From Streptomyces roseochromogenus subsp. oscitans DS 12.976 (GTDB lineage Bacteria; Actinomycetota; Actinomycetes; Streptomycetales; Streptomycetaceae): DNA of 34,401 nt. How positions within the stretch are numbered: the first letter of the stretch is position 1; every line of letters begins with the position of its first letter. Made by a program: the position numbers and the translations under genes. The notes beneath the pieces were generated by a model. The model was not told where the DNA came from. It saw only the letters and a list, made by a program, of their open reading frames with translations, and searched no databases. Location of the stretch: assembly GCF_000497445.1 (NCBI RefSeq), contig NZ_CM002285.1, forward strand, positions 8,966,657-9,001,057. The letters run 5' to 3'. Below are positions 21,713 through 30,627 of this stretch, in pieces.

Positions 21713-23518
21713 ATGCGACTGCGCTGGAGATCCCTCGGCGGGCTGCTCGCCCTCCACGGCGCGCTGATCGTCGCCGCTCCCGCCCCCGCCCAGGCGGCTG
21801 GCAACAGCGGCAACCTCATCGTCAACGGCGATGCGGAGAGCGGCGGTTACTGCACCAGTGACTGGGCGGCCGCCACCACGGTGCCCGGCTGGACCACCGA
21901 AGCCGGCGGCCCGAACGTCATGTGCCACTCCGTCGCCTCCTTCGGGCTGCCCAGCGACGGCAAGACGCCCGGCAAGGCCTTCTTCGCGCCCGGCAACTTC
22001 GGCGACGGCGCGATGACCCAGACCGTGGACGTCTCCTCCGCGGCCACGGCCATCGACGGCGGCGGAGTGCACTACGACCTCTCAGGCTGGCTCGGCGGCT
22101 GGACCACGTACAGCGGCCATGTCGCGGTGAGCCTGCACTTCCACGACGGCGGCGGCCACCCCGTCGGCGCCACCGCCGAACTGCCCACCGTGTCCGCGAG
22201 CGACAGGGGCCAGGCCACCAAGTTCCTCTCGCGCAGCGCCACCGGCGCGGTCCCGGCCGGCACCAGGTCCATCCAGGTCGAGGTGCAGTTCCTGTCGACG
22301 AGCAGCGAGACGGGCTACCTCGACAACCTCTCCCTGACGCTGGACACCCCGGTCGCCGCACCTGCCCCGCTCACCCCGCCCGCCTCCAAGGTCCCGGGCT
22401 ACGACCACGTGTTCATGGTCATGATGGAGAACACCGACTACTCCCAGGTCATGAACGACCCGGCGGACACGCCGTACATGCACAGCCTCATGGGCCAGGG
22501 CGCCACGCTCACCGACTTCCACGGCGTCTACCACCCGAGCGACGAGAACTACCTCGCCATCGCGGGCGGTGACACCTACACCAAGGGCGCCACGTACTTC
22601 CCGAACATCAACTCCCCGGAGCGCAACCTCGGCGACACCATCGAGGACGCCGGCAAGACCTGGAAGGCGTACGAGCAGGGCATGGGCACGCCCTGCAACA
22701 CCAAGAACAACAACGACAGTTACTACGAGCCCGACGACGCGCCCTTCATCAACTACACCGACATCAGCGGCAACGCCTCCCGCTGCGCGGCCCACCTGTT
22801 CGACACCACACAGCTCACCAGCGACCTGAAGTCCGCGGCCACCACCCCGGACTTCTCCTGGATCGCCGCCGACGACTACTACGACGGCGAGGCCTCCGGA
22901 AACGGCAACGCCACCAGCCTCAAGACGCAGGACGGCTGGCTGAAGCAGACCCTCGCCCCGGTCCTGTCCTCCCCGGCCTGGACCCAGCAGCGCTCGCTGC
23001 TCGTCCTCACCTGGGACGAGAGCTCCGGCGAGGCGTACAACCACATAGCCACCACGGTCGTCGGCTCCCAGGGAACCGTCCCGGCCGGCACCAGCAGCCC
23101 GGCCCACTACGACCACTACGGCATCGGCCGCACCATCGAGGACGCTCTCGGCCTGCCCGGCCTCACGGCCAACGACACCTACGCGACCCCGCTCAACGAC
23201 GCGTTCGCCCCGTCCACCGCGACCCAGCCGACGCTCACCGGCGACCTCAACGCGGTCGCGGAAGGCGGCAACGTCACCTTCCGCTACTCGGTGCCGTCGG
23301 CGGTCCAGGTGAGCGCCAAGAACTGGATCGGCATCTACCCGGCGGGCGTCACCCCCGGCAAGCAGTCCTCGCTCACCTGGTCCTACGCCCCGAACGCCAG
23401 CGGAGCCCTCACCTTCCCGACCGGGAAGCTGAACGGTGCGGGGACGTACGACGTGTACTACCTCGCCAATGACGGTTACTCGGTCCTGGCCGGACCGTTC
23501 TCCCTGACCGTCGGCTGA
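21713..23518 (+). CDS. Secreted phosphoesterase (acid phosphatase/phospholipase C-like)
   Basis: This 601-residue protein has a Sec signal peptide (MRLRWRSLGGLLALHGALIV, cleavage likely after AQA near residue 28). Next is a beta-rich region (NLIVNGDAESGGY to about 215) resembling a carbohydrate-binding-like domain. The PF04185-type phosphoesterase core follows, with HVFMVMMENTDYSQVM, HPSDENYLAIAGGDTY, SWIAADDYYDGE and LLVLTWDES; the metal ligands are expected among these Glu, Asp and His residues. A C-terminal module (NWIGIYPAG to AGPFSLTVG) looks like a SKICH/adhesion-type beta domain. It is probably an extracellular acid phosphatase or phospholipase used for phosphate scavenging. GAGGT lies about 7 nt before the ATG. 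It sits alone. Confidence 0.87.
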   Translation: MRLRWRSLGGLLALHGALIVAAPAPAQAAGNSGNLIVNGDAESGGYCTSDWAAATTVPGWTTEAGGPNVMCHSVASFGLPSDGKTPGKAFFAPGNFGDGAMTQTVDVSSAATAIDGGGVHYDLSGWLGGWTTYSGHVAVSLHFHDGGGHPVGATAELPTVSASDRGQATKFLSRSATGAVPAGTRSIQVEVQFLSTSSETGYLDNLSLTLDTPVAAPAPLTPPASKVPGYDHVFMVMMENTDYSQVMNDPADTPYMHSLMGQGATLTDFHGVYHPSDENYLAIAGGDTYTKGATYFPNINSPERNLGDTIEDAGKTWKAYEQGMGTPCNTKNNNDSYYEPDDAPFINYTDISGNASRCAAHLFDTTQLTSDLKSAATTPDFSWIAADDYYDGEASGNGNATSLKTQDGWLKQTLAPVLSSPAWTQQRSLLVLTWDESSGEAYNHIATTVVGSQGTVPAGTSSPAHYDHYGIGRTIEDALGLPGLTANDTYATPLNDAFAPSTATQPTLTGDLNAVAEGGNVTFRYSVPSAVQVSAKNWIGIYPAGVTPGKQSSLTWSYAPNASGALTFPTGKLNGAGTYDVYYLANDGYSVLAGPFSLTVG

Positions 23519-23548
23519 CCGTCCTGCGAAGGACACCGGGACCACGCG

Positions 23549-23562
23549 CCGCCGCCCGGCGG
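23549..23562. terminator. Weak hairpin between convergent genes
   Basis: CCGCCGCCCGGCGG can pair as a short GC stem 30 bp after the phosphoesterase stop; a smaller GTCC/GGAC hairpin (23521-23534) precedes it. The 153-bp gap to the convergent HTH gene holds nothing else recognisable. Terminator function is uncertain because the loop is very tight. Confidence 0.3.
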
Positions 23563-23671
23563 AACAGCCCACGGACTCTCACCCCGTGGCCTGCTGATTC
23601 CTCCGTCATATCCAGGAGGCCGGCGCGTGGGCCCGGTGCTCGGGCTGAAGCCGTCACCCGGCGCTCTTTGC

Positions 23672-23902
23672 TCACAGGCCCAGGGCGATGGCCACGCGGG
23701 TCAGCTCGGCCGTGTTGGTGATGTTGAGCTTGGCCCGGATCCGGCGGAGGTAGGCGTCCACGGTGTGGGTGGACAGCCCCATGTGGCGGGCGGTCTGGAG
23801 ATATGTGCGGCCGGCGGCGATGTGCCGGAGCGTCTCCCGCTCGCGCGGAGCCAGCGCGGGGGCGGGGGCCTCGGTGTGCGGCGTGGCGAGAGTGGCGCTC
23901 AT
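23672..23902 (-). CDS. Stand-alone LuxR-type HTH protein
   Basis: This 76-residue protein is almost only a LuxR/GerE DNA-binding domain: LAPRERETLRHIAAGRTYLQTARHMGLSTHTVDAYLRRIRAKLNITNTAELTRVAIALGL. The HTH with STHTVDAYLRRI is complete. No receiver or sensor domain is attached. ATG 23902 has CGGAGG 8 nt upstream; a longer form from 23980 is less likely. Small GerE-only proteins occur throughout Streptomyces, with targets mostly unknown. It lies between the phosphoesterase and a two-component system but is not clearly co-transcribed with either. Confidence 0.78.
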   Translation of the reverse strand: MSATLATPHTEAPAPALAPRERETLRHIAAGRTYLQTARHMGLSTHTVDAYLRRIRAKLNITNTAELTRVAIALGL

Positions 23903-24058
23903 GGTGCTGTCCTCCGGCGAGGTATCTGACCGTTTAGGGCGTTTTGCCCTTGTTGCTCCAGATTGCTTGCCGGACGTCATGGCGCTGTCCGTCGACTGTC
24001 ACAGGCGTGTCACAGGGAACGGACCATGGTTTACCGGAGATGATGTACGGGACGTGGT

Positions 24059-24751
24059 CTACACCACTCCTGGTCCGGGCCCGGCGAGACCGGCCCGATG
24101 GGCGCACAGGGCCGCCTGGACACGGTTTTCCAGGCCCAGCCGGGTCAGGATGCGGTTGACCCGGCTCTTCACGGTCGCCTCGCTGAGCCCCAGATCCGCG
24201 GCGATCTGTGCGTTGGACAGCCCCCGCGCGACCAGTACGAGGACCTGGATCTCGCGCTCGGTGAGCGCGCCGGTCTCCGGATCCGGGGCCGGTGCGGGGG
24301 AGAGGAGGGAGGGTGGCAGCGCGGTGACGGTGTCGATCAGCCGCCGGGTGATGCCAGGGGCGAGCACGGACTCGCCGTCGGCCGCGGCGCGGAGGGCCTC
24401 GGCGAGCTGGTCGGGCCGGCTGTTCTTCAGCAGGAAGCCGACGGCCCCGGCGCGCAGCGCCGCGTGCACGTACTCGTCCAGGTCGAAGGTGGTCAGCACC
24501 AGCACCCGTGGTACCGGCCCCGGGCCGGGCCAGTCCCGGACGATCCGCCGGGTCGCCTCGACGCCGGTCGTGCCCGGCATCCGTACGTCCATCAGCACCA
24601 CGTCCGGCCGCAGCGCCACAGCCTGGGTCACGGCCTGGTCACCGTCGGCCGCCTCGCCGACGACCGCCAGACCCTCCCGGCGGCCGATGACCAGCCGCAG
24701 CGCGGTCCGCACGATCTCCTGGTCGTCCACGACGACCACGCGTACGGTCAT
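24059..24751 (-). CDS. NarL-type response regulator
   Basis: This 230-residue regulator has a receiver domain (VVVVDDQEIVR; phospho-acceptor Asp55 in VVLMDVRMPG; LTTFDLDEYVHAALRAGAVGFLLKN with the conserved Thr and Lys) and a C-terminal LuxR HTH (LTEREIQVLVLVARGLSNAQIAADLGLSEATVKSRVNRIL). It acts as a phosphorylation-dependent DNA-binding protein, partnered with the kinase encoded immediately upstream, whose stop overlaps this ATG (ATGA). Targets are unknown. Confidence 0.93.
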   Translation of the reverse strand: MTVRVVVVDDQEIVRTALRLVIGRREGLAVVGEAADGDQAVTQAVALRPDVVLMDVRMPGTTGVEATRRIVRDWPGPGPVPRVLVLTTFDLDEYVHAALRAGAVGFLLKNSRPDQLAEALRAAADGESVLAPGITRRLIDTVTALPPSLLSPAPAPDPETGALTEREIQVLVLVARGLSNAQIAADLGLSEATVKSRVNRILTRLGLENRVQAALCAHRAGLAGPGPGVV

Positions 24752-25973
24752 CCGTCCCCCTGAGCCGATCCCGGATCCCGCGCGTACAGAACCGCGCGCA
24801 GGCGCCAGCCGCCGTCCTGATGTGGCCCGGCGTGCAGTTCCCCGTCGAAGGCCGCCACGCGTTCCCGCATGCCGACGAGCCCGCGCCCGGCGCCGGGCAC
24901 CGGCCGGTGGCCCGGGGCCGGTGCGTCGTTCTCCACCTCGATCGTGAGGCGCGCCTCGTCCCCGCGTACGGCGATCCGCACACCGACCGGACCGGCGTGC
25001 TTGACCACGTTGGTCAGCGCCTCCTGGACGACCCGGTAGGCCGAGACCTGCATCCCGGCCGGGAGCGCGTTCCCGGCGCGTGCCTCGGTGACACGGCTGA
25101 CCCGGCACCCCGCCGCCGTCGCGACACCGACGAGCAGGTCGAGGTGGTCCAGGGACGGCTCGGGCGCGAGTGCGCGTTCGTCGAAGGACAGCAAGCCGAG
25201 CAGCCGCCGCATCTCGGTGAGCGCCGTGTCGGCGGTCCGCGCGATGAGGCCGACACCGTGTGCGGCCTCGCCCGCATCGGGCGCATCGGAGGTCAGTACG
25301 TCCTCGGCGGCGCGTGCCTGGAGGGCGATGGCGCTGACGTGGTGGGCGACGACGTCGTGCAGGTCGCGGGCGATGCGGGCCCGCTCCGTCAGCACGGCCT
25401 GCCGGGCGTTGAGCTCCTGTTCGGCCGCGAGCCGCCGGTTGAGTTCGCGCAGCCGTTCCGCGTCGGCGCCGATCCTGCGCCGTCCGTACCCCAGCAGCCA
25501 GGCCACGGCGAAGAAGAACACGAACGTCGTGACGCTGAGCGGCTCCAGCGAGCCGGGACGGGGCGGCTCCCAGTGCCCGGTCAGGGCGTCCGTGACGGCG
25601 GTGGTGGCAAGGCAGAGGAGGGTGAGCGGCCCGCTCGCCGGCGCCGGTGCGCACCGGGCCACGGCGTACACGCCGATCATCAGCAGGAACGGCCGGGGAC
25701 CTTCCCGTGGATCGGGCCGAGTGCCTGGAAGAGGACGTAGAGCACGGTCATCGCGACGAGGGCGGTCCGCGGACGCGTCCGGCGCCACAGCAGCGGCACG
25801 GTCTGCGCGCCCCGCAGTGCCACACCCCAGCCGGGCGGCCGCGGTGTCCGGTCCAGCACCGTGACCACGTCGAGCAGGGTGAGACCGCCGACCCACAGCG
25901 CGTCCGTCAGGCGTGGTCGGCCGGCGAGCCGGCGCTGTGCGGCTAGGGGCAGGGTGTTCACCTGGGCGCTCAT
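24748..25973 (-). pseudogene. NarL-partner sensor histidine kinase with a one-base frameshift
   Basis: The N-terminal part from ATG 25973 (MSAQVNTLPLAAQRR, then a membrane domain DALWVGGLTLLDVVTVLD...GWGVALRGAQTVPLLWRR) ends after GKVPG near 25690. The continuation (PFLLMIGVYAVAR, further helices, the HisKA_3 box ERARIARDLHDVVAHHVSAIA and the ATPase parts YRVVQEALTNVVKHA and GRGLVGMRERVAA) lies in a different frame to 24748. Restoring one G in the CCCCGGCCG run yields one intact 408-residue kinase. The rest is undamaged, so a very recent mutation or a sequencing error is likely. The unshifted downstream part retains all catalytic motifs. Confidence 0.75.
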
Positions 25974-26110
25974 GTCGGTTCGTCAGGCTAGACGACACCG
26001 AGGGCCGGGCGGATCCGCCGCTGGGCGCGCATCGAAAGATGCGTCACCGCACCGAGGATCGGCACCGGGCCCGAGGCGCGGCCGGCGCCCGCCGCCCTAG
26101 CGTCCCGAGC

Positions 26111-27637
26111 ATGACGAACACAGCCGTACCTGCCCCGACCCACCCGACGGCACAACCGCCCGCGCCGCCGGCGCCGGCCCACCGGCACACGTGGCTCCTC
26201 CTGCCGCTCGGCACCGGGACGATGCTCTTCGCGGTCGGCGGCCGGTGGGACATCGCGGTCGCCGCCTGGATCTTCCCCGTCCTGCTCCTGCGCTTCACCC
26301 GGCTGAGCCGCGCCTGGTCCGGAGCGCTGTGGATCTGGCTGGCGCACCTCGGGGCCGCCGTCTTCTGGGTCCAGGAGTCGGCGATCGGCTTCAACGCCCT
26401 GGTGTTCGCCGGCGCCCTCGCCCTGGCCGCCGTACAGACGCTGCCCTTCCTGGCCGACAGGCTGCTGGCGCACCGGCTGCGACCGGCGCCGGCCGCCCTG
26501 GTCTTCCCGGCCGGTGTCGCCGCCGCCGAGTTCCTGATCACCGTGGTGTCTCCGTTCGGCACGGCCTACGGCTCCCTGGCCGTCACCCAGCACGCGGACC
26601 TGCCCCTCCTCCAGGTCGTGTCGGTCACCGGCCCCTGGGGCATCGGCTTCCTCATCGGCTATGTCGCGAGCACGGTCAACCGTGTCTGGGACCGCCCCTC
26701 CTGGCGCGGTGGCCTCGTCTGCCTCGCCGTCCTGCTGAGCGTCCTGGTCGCCGGCGGTGCCCGGCTCGTCTTCTTCCCGCCCCAGAGCACGACCGTACGG
26801 ATCGCCGGCGTCAGCCCGTCCCGCACCGTGACCGAGCGGCTGCGGACCACGCTCGACCGGTACACCGACGGCCAGGGCGGCGTCGCCGCAGCGCCCGTCG
26901 CGGCGGTGCGGCCCGCGATGACGGCCGTCGAGGACGACCTGCTGGCCTCGACCCGCCGTGAGGCCGCCGCCGGCGCGAAGATCGTGATCTGGCCCGAGAA
27001 CGCCGTCAGGACCCAGGAGTCGCAGGAACCCGCCGCCATCGCCGCAGCCCGGGCCCAGGCCCGTCGTTCGGGCATCTACCTGGAGATCGGAGTCCGCGTC
27101 TACAGCACCACCGCACCCGCCTACGGCCGGGACGAGGCGCTCCTCATCGACCCCCGCGGCACGGTCCTGTGGACCTACCAGAAGGCCCACCCCGTCCCCG
27201 GTTCGGAGCGGTACACGCCCGGCGACGGCCAGGTGCCGGTCGTCCGCACCCCGTACGGCCGGCTCGCCGACGTCATCTGCTACGACGCGGACTTCCCGGC
27301 CCTGATGCGGACCCGGGCCGACATCATGCTCGTGCCCGCGCACGACTGGAAGGAGTACGGCGGGGCGCACACCGCCAAGGCGGCCCTGGCCGCCGTCGAG
27401 GGCGGCTACTCCCTGATCCGTCAGGACGCGGAGGGCGTCTCGGCGGCGTACGACGACGAAGGCCGCGTGCTCGCCACCGCCGACTACTTCGCGACCGGTC
27501 AGCAGACCACGGCCGCCTACGTGCCCGTGCGGGGCGGCACCACGGTCTACGACCGCGTCGGCGACACCTCCGCCTGGCTCTGTCTGGGAGCTCTGGCGGC
27601 GATCACCGTCACCGCCCTGGTCCGACCCCGCCGGTGA
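26111..27637 (+). CDS. Apolipoprotein N-acyltransferase-like protein
   Basis: This 508-residue protein has an N-terminal bundle of about six to seven membrane helices (residues 25-230) and a periplasm-facing carbon-nitrogen hydrolase domain, then a final helix (TSAWLCLGALAAITVTALV). The catalytic triad is Glu296 (VIWPENAV), Lys358 (YQKAHPV) and Cys390 (VICYDADFP). Lnt enzymes add the third acyl chain to lipoproteins through a thioester on the Cys. The K-to-C spacing of 32 residues is shorter than I recall for E. coli Lnt and closer to nitrilases, so the acceptor may differ. It is divergent from the sensor kinase; only 137 bp separate their starts. Confidence 0.85.
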   Translation: MTNTAVPAPTHPTAQPPAPPAPAHRHTWLLLPLGTGTMLFAVGGRWDIAVAAWIFPVLLLRFTRLSRAWSGALWIWLAHLGAAVFWVQESAIGFNALVFAGALALAAVQTLPFLADRLLAHRLRPAPAALVFPAGVAAAEFLITVVSPFGTAYGSLAVTQHADLPLLQVVSVTGPWGIGFLIGYVASTVNRVWDRPSWRGGLVCLAVLLSVLVAGGARLVFFPPQSTTVRIAGVSPSRTVTERLRTTLDRYTDGQGGVAAAPVAAVRPAMTAVEDDLLASTRREAAAGAKIVIWPENAVRTQESQEPAAIAAARAQARRSGIYLEIGVRVYSTTAPAYGRDEALLIDPRGTVLWTYQKAHPVPGSERYTPGDGQVPVVRTPYGRLADVICYDADFPALMRTRADIMLVPAHDWKEYGGAHTAKAALAAVEGGYSLIRQDAEGVSAAYDDEGRVLATADYFATGQQTTAAYVPVRGGTTVYDRVGDTSAWLCLGALAAITVTALVRPRR

Positions 27638-27955
27638 CCGCGGCGCAGGCCCACGCGGCGGCCTGGCGTGCCGTCCGCTCCACCAGGCAGACCCCTTCGC
27701 TCATCGAGGCACTCCCGTTCGACAGGACCGCGACACCGGAGGCGGTGCGCTGCAGCCGGCCGTTCTTCAGGGCGGGGAACCGGAGGCGCCGGCGGCCGTG
27801 TTGTCGCTGCGCTGGATCACCTGACGCCACTGACATCACCGACGCCACCAATGGGGCGCATTGCGCCGTGCGGCTTGGTTGTGCGGCGGCGTGTACGCGC
27901 GGCCGGATCCGGTGCCTCGCCTATCGTCGGCCAGACACCGACATCCGGAGTGATA
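27638..27955. other. Gap with coding-like minus-strand remnant and a small palindrome
   Basis: In this 318-bp region the minus strand at about 27609-27800 shows very high third-position GC in one frame (FPALKNGRLQRTASGVAVLSN, then MSEGVCLVERTARQAAAW), as if it were or had been coding. No family is recognised and no convincing start is seen; an upstream piece in another frame (VIQRSDNTAAGASGSP) suggests a frameshifted relic. The permease promoter should lie at about 27870-27950. Confidence 0.35.
27855..27867. promoter_or_regulatory. Short palindrome upstream of the permease operon
   Basis: GGCGCATTGCGCC has 6-bp arms around one base and lies about 90 bp before the permease start. It could be an operator for the two-gene operon. 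It does not match the Zur site as I know it. Confidence 0.3.
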
Positions 27956-28996
27956 ATGGAAAAAACGGATGAAATGGTTGGCGCGGCCCGAAGTGTGGCG
28001 GCCGCGCCCGTCGGTTCGCCGCCCGTACGCCGTCTCCGGCCGTGGCCGCTCGTCGCCGCCCTCGCGCTCACGGCCGGCGCGGCGGCCGTCCTCCTCCTCG
28101 CCGGCACGCGGTGGCTGAACGAGTCGGCCGTCCAGGCCTGGCGCACCGTCTGTCTGGCCATCACCGTCCAAGCGCTCCCCTTCCTGCTGCTCGGCACCGC
28201 TCTGTCCGGCGCCATCAACGCCTTCGTGCCGGCTGAGCTGTTCACGAAGATCCTGCCGAAGCGAGCCGCCCTCGCCGTGCCGGTCGCCGGCGTCGCGGGA
28301 GCGGTGCTGCCGGGCTGCGAGTGCGCCTCGGTCCCGGTCGCCAACAGCCTCATCCGACGGGGCGTCACCCCGGCTGCCGCCTTCGCCTTCCTGCTCTCCG
28401 CGCCCGCCATCAACCCCGTCGTACTGACAGCCACCGCCGTCGCCTTCCCCGGCAACCCCGCGATGGTCGTCGCCCGGCTGCTCGCCTCGCTCGCCACGGC
28501 GGCCGTGATGGGCTGGCTCTGGCTCTGGCTGGGCAAGGAGAAGTGGCTGCGGGGCATCCTGCGGCACGGGCACACCGGGCACCGGCACGGCCACAGCCGC
28601 TGGAACGAGTTCCGGCTCGGGTTCCAGCACGACTTCCTGCACGCCGGCGGCTTCCTCGTCCTCGGCGCCATGGCCGCCGCCACCTTCAACGTCGCCGTGC
28701 CGCGCTCCGTCCTCGACACCTTCTCCGGTTCACCCTGGCTCTCGGTGCTCTTCCTGGCCGGGCTCGCCGTGCTGCTCGCGGTGTGCTCGGAGGCCGACGC
28801 CTTCGTCGCCGCCTCGCTCACCGGGTTCTCGCCGACCGCGCGGCTCGCGTTCATGGTGGTCGGGCCGATGGTCGACCTGAAGCTGATCGCCCTTCAGGCG
28901 GGCACCTTCGGACGGGCCTTCGCCTGGCGGTTCTCCACGGCCACCACCGTGGTGGCGGTCACCGCGAGCGTCCTGATCGGAGGCGCCCTGCTGTGA
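27956..28996 (+). CDS. Permease, DUF318/ArsP_1 family
   Basis: This 346-residue integral membrane protein has about eight helices in two halves. It carries the DUF318 hallmark LPGCECASVPVANSLIRRGVTPAAAFAFLLSAPAINPVVL and the repeat-like AVCSEADAFVAASL and GPMVDLKLIALQAG segments. A cytoplasmic loop is His-rich (RHGHTGHRHGHSRWNEF, about residues 202-218), suggesting metal sensing or binding. Related permeases export organoarsenicals or work with a TIGR03943 partner; the latter gene follows here with GTGA overlap. CGGAG lies 5 nt before the ATG at 27956. Substrate unknown. Confidence 0.88.
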   Translation: MEKTDEMVGAARSVAAAPVGSPPVRRLRPWPLVAALALTAGAAAVLLLAGTRWLNESAVQAWRTVCLAITVQALPFLLLGTALSGAINAFVPAELFTKILPKRAALAVPVAGVAGAVLPGCECASVPVANSLIRRGVTPAAAFAFLLSAPAINPVVLTATAVAFPGNPAMVVARLLASLATAAVMGWLWLWLGKEKWLRGILRHGHTGHRHGHSRWNEFRLGFQHDFLHAGGFLVLGAMAAATFNVAVPRSVLDTFSGSPWLSVLFLAGLAVLLAVCSEADAFVAASLTGFSPTARLAFMVVGPMVDLKLIALQAGTFGRAFAWRFSTATTVVAVTASVLIGGALL

Positions 28997-29766
28997 AACG
29001 CCCTGCCCAGACCCTCCTTCTGACGCTGACCGGCATCGGCCTGCTGCACACGGCCCTGTTCACCGACACCTACCTGCGCTACGTCAAGGCCGGCCTACGG
29101 CCGCTGCTCATCGCCTCCGGCGTCGTCCTCCTGCTGCTCGGCCTGGCCGCGGCGGCACTCCGGGGCGAACGGCGGCACGCCCCTCACGACGACCACGGCC
29201 AGGAACACGACCTCGGCGACGAGCTTGGAAACGCACACGGTCACGACCACTCCGGCGCCCCGCGCATCGCCTGGCTGCTGTTCCTCCCGGCGCTCAGCCT
29301 GCTCTTCTACGCGCCGCCCGCCCTCGGTGCGTACACGGCCGCACGCTCGGGCAGCAAGCCGGTGGCGGTGCAGAAGAAAGGGTTCGCTCCGCTGCCCGCG
29401 ATCTCACCGCTGCCCCTGACCCTCACCGACTTCACCAAGCGCGTCCAACAGGACCGCAGCCGGGCCATCAAGGGCCGTATCGTCCAGCTCACGGGCTTTG
29501 TCACGCCGGCCGAGGACGACGACGGCTGGTACCTGACCCGGATCATCTTCACGTGCTGCGCGGCGGACTCACAAAGCGTCAAGATCCGGGTGTACGGCAC
29601 TGACGCACCGCCCGCGAACACCTGGCTCGCGGTGACCGGCACCTGGCACCCCCGGGGCGCCCTCGGCACCAGGACCGCGCAGGCCGCCCTCGACGTCAAG
29701 ACCGCCCGCCCCACCGCCCAGCCGGTGAACGCCTACACCGACGACCTGCCGCTCACGCCGTCGTAG
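28993..29766 (+). CDS. TIGR03943 family (DUF1980) permease subunit
   Basis: This 257-residue protein has two N-terminal helices, a His-rich acidic linker (HAPHDDHGQEHDLGDELGNA, then HGHDH, about residues 59-84), a third helix, and a C-terminal soluble domain with GRIVQLTGFVTP, WYLTRIIFTCCAADSQSVKIRV and WLAVTGTWHPRG. These are the DUF1980 motifs; the CCAADS cysteines are conserved in the family. It is the obligate neighbour of DUF318 permeases (YcgR/YcgQ type in Bacillus). The His-rich linkers on both partners point to a transition metal, which is inference. The GTG start overlaps the permease stop. Its 3' end overlaps the convergent PPOX gene by 14 bp. Confidence 0.87.
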   Translation: MKRPAQTLLLTLTGIGLLHTALFTDTYLRYVKAGLRPLLIASGVVLLLLGLAAAALRGERRHAPHDDHGQEHDLGDELGNAHGHDHSGAPRIAWLLFLPALSLLFYAPPALGAYTAARSGSKPVAVQKKGFAPLPAISPLPLTLTDFTKRVQQDRSRAIKGRIVQLTGFVTPAEDDDGWYLTRIIFTCCAADSQSVKIRVYGTDAPPANTWLAVTGTWHPRGALGTRTAQAALDVKTARPTAQPVNAYTDDLPLTPS

Positions 29767-30217
29767 CCGCCGTACCGGACCCGACCCCGTCCGTGAGGAG
29801 CACGCCCGTGACCAGGTGGGGGCGGATGCGCACGGCGTGGTCCAGATCCTCGTACGGCGCCCAGGGGGCGAGCAGCGTACGGACCCGGGCCAGGTCGACG
29901 GGGTCCGTGACGAGCCGCGCGTAGCCCGTGACGACCACGCTCCAGCCGAGGTGCGTGTCCGGATCGATCGCGTCGGCCTCGTAGGCGACCACCACCCCCT
30001 TGCCGCTCTCCTGCCCCGCGTGCGCGGTCAGCGCCGCGCCCTCGTGCGTACGGATGACGATGTCGCCGTCGTCCAGGACGTGGTTGACCGGGCGGACGGT
30101 GGGCAGCGCCTGCCGGGTGAAGACGATCCTCCCCAGCGACACGGTGCCCAGCAGTCGCAGTGCCTCACCGGGACCGAGGTCGATGCGCCGGTGCGGCGGC
30201 TCTTCGTGACGGATCAT
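29753..30217 (-). CDS. PPOX-type FMN-binding split-barrel protein
   Basis: This 154-residue protein has the pyridoxamine 5'-phosphate oxidase-like fold: EALRLLGTVSLGRIVFTRQALPTVRPVNHVLDDGDIVIRTHEG, then VAYEADAIDPDTHLGWSVVVTGYARLV. Such small actinobacterial proteins bind FMN or F420 and act as reductases; no specific substrate is predicted. ATG 30217 is favoured by MIRHEEPPHRRIDLG, the usual family start; the ribosome-binding site is weak. A strong inverted repeat lies 40 bp upstream. Confidence 0.85.
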   Translation of the reverse strand: MIRHEEPPHRRIDLGPGEALRLLGTVSLGRIVFTRQALPTVRPVNHVLDDGDIVIRTHEGAALTAHAGQESGKGVVVAYEADAIDPDTHLGWSVVVTGYARLVTDPVDLARVRTLLAPWAPYEDLDHAVRIRPHLVTGVLLTDGVGSGTAATTA

Positions 30218-30627
30218 GGCTGGCTTCTTCGCGGGTGCGTGACGGTCTCCTCGCCCCTCCGCCCCCCAGCACGTGCGGTGCCCTGCCGGGGGGCGGAGCG
30301 GCACCGCGGGGGAATCGGCGCCGCTCCTGATGCCCACTGTCGCGGATCCCGCGCCGTGCGCCCAGTGCCCTTCGGCCCCCGGCCGCAGGGCCGGATGTCC
30401 CGGCCTCGCTGGTCACAACGGGTCCGGCGGCACGTCATCGGGCGTGGCTTCGGCACTCACCCCGCTACTGCCCGGAATGAGGTGCACGATGGTGGAGTGA
30501 GAGTGCATGGCCGGGTTCGGGAGACCGCCCCGACCGCGCTCATCCGCCCGCCCGGCGTGAGCCCGCCCGGCGAGGCGGACGCGGAGTGTGCGGCGAAGCC
30601 GCCGGTGCGCGAGAGGAGGCGGTGACG
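30218..30627. other. 410-bp divergent intergenic region
   Basis: This region separates the PPOX gene (minus) from the Rv1733c-like gene (plus). Apart from the inverted repeat at 30257-30298 I see no gene, and no frame shows family resemblance. Confidence 0.5.
30257..30298. promoter_or_regulatory. Perfect 11-bp inverted repeat upstream of the PPOX gene
   Basis: CTCCGCCCCCC (30257-30267) pairs exactly with GGGGGGCGGAG (30288-30298) across a 20-nt loop that contains GCACGTGC, itself an 8-bp palindrome (30269-30276). It starts 40 bp upstream of the PPOX ATG, within its likely leader. It could be a leader hairpin or a compound operator. Confidence 0.45.

Noticed and set aside
27840..27960. Zur box before the permease operon
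   Set aside because: The AT-rich stretch TGATAATGGAAAAAACGG near the start recalls half of a Zur site, but the other half is missing and it overlaps the start codon.
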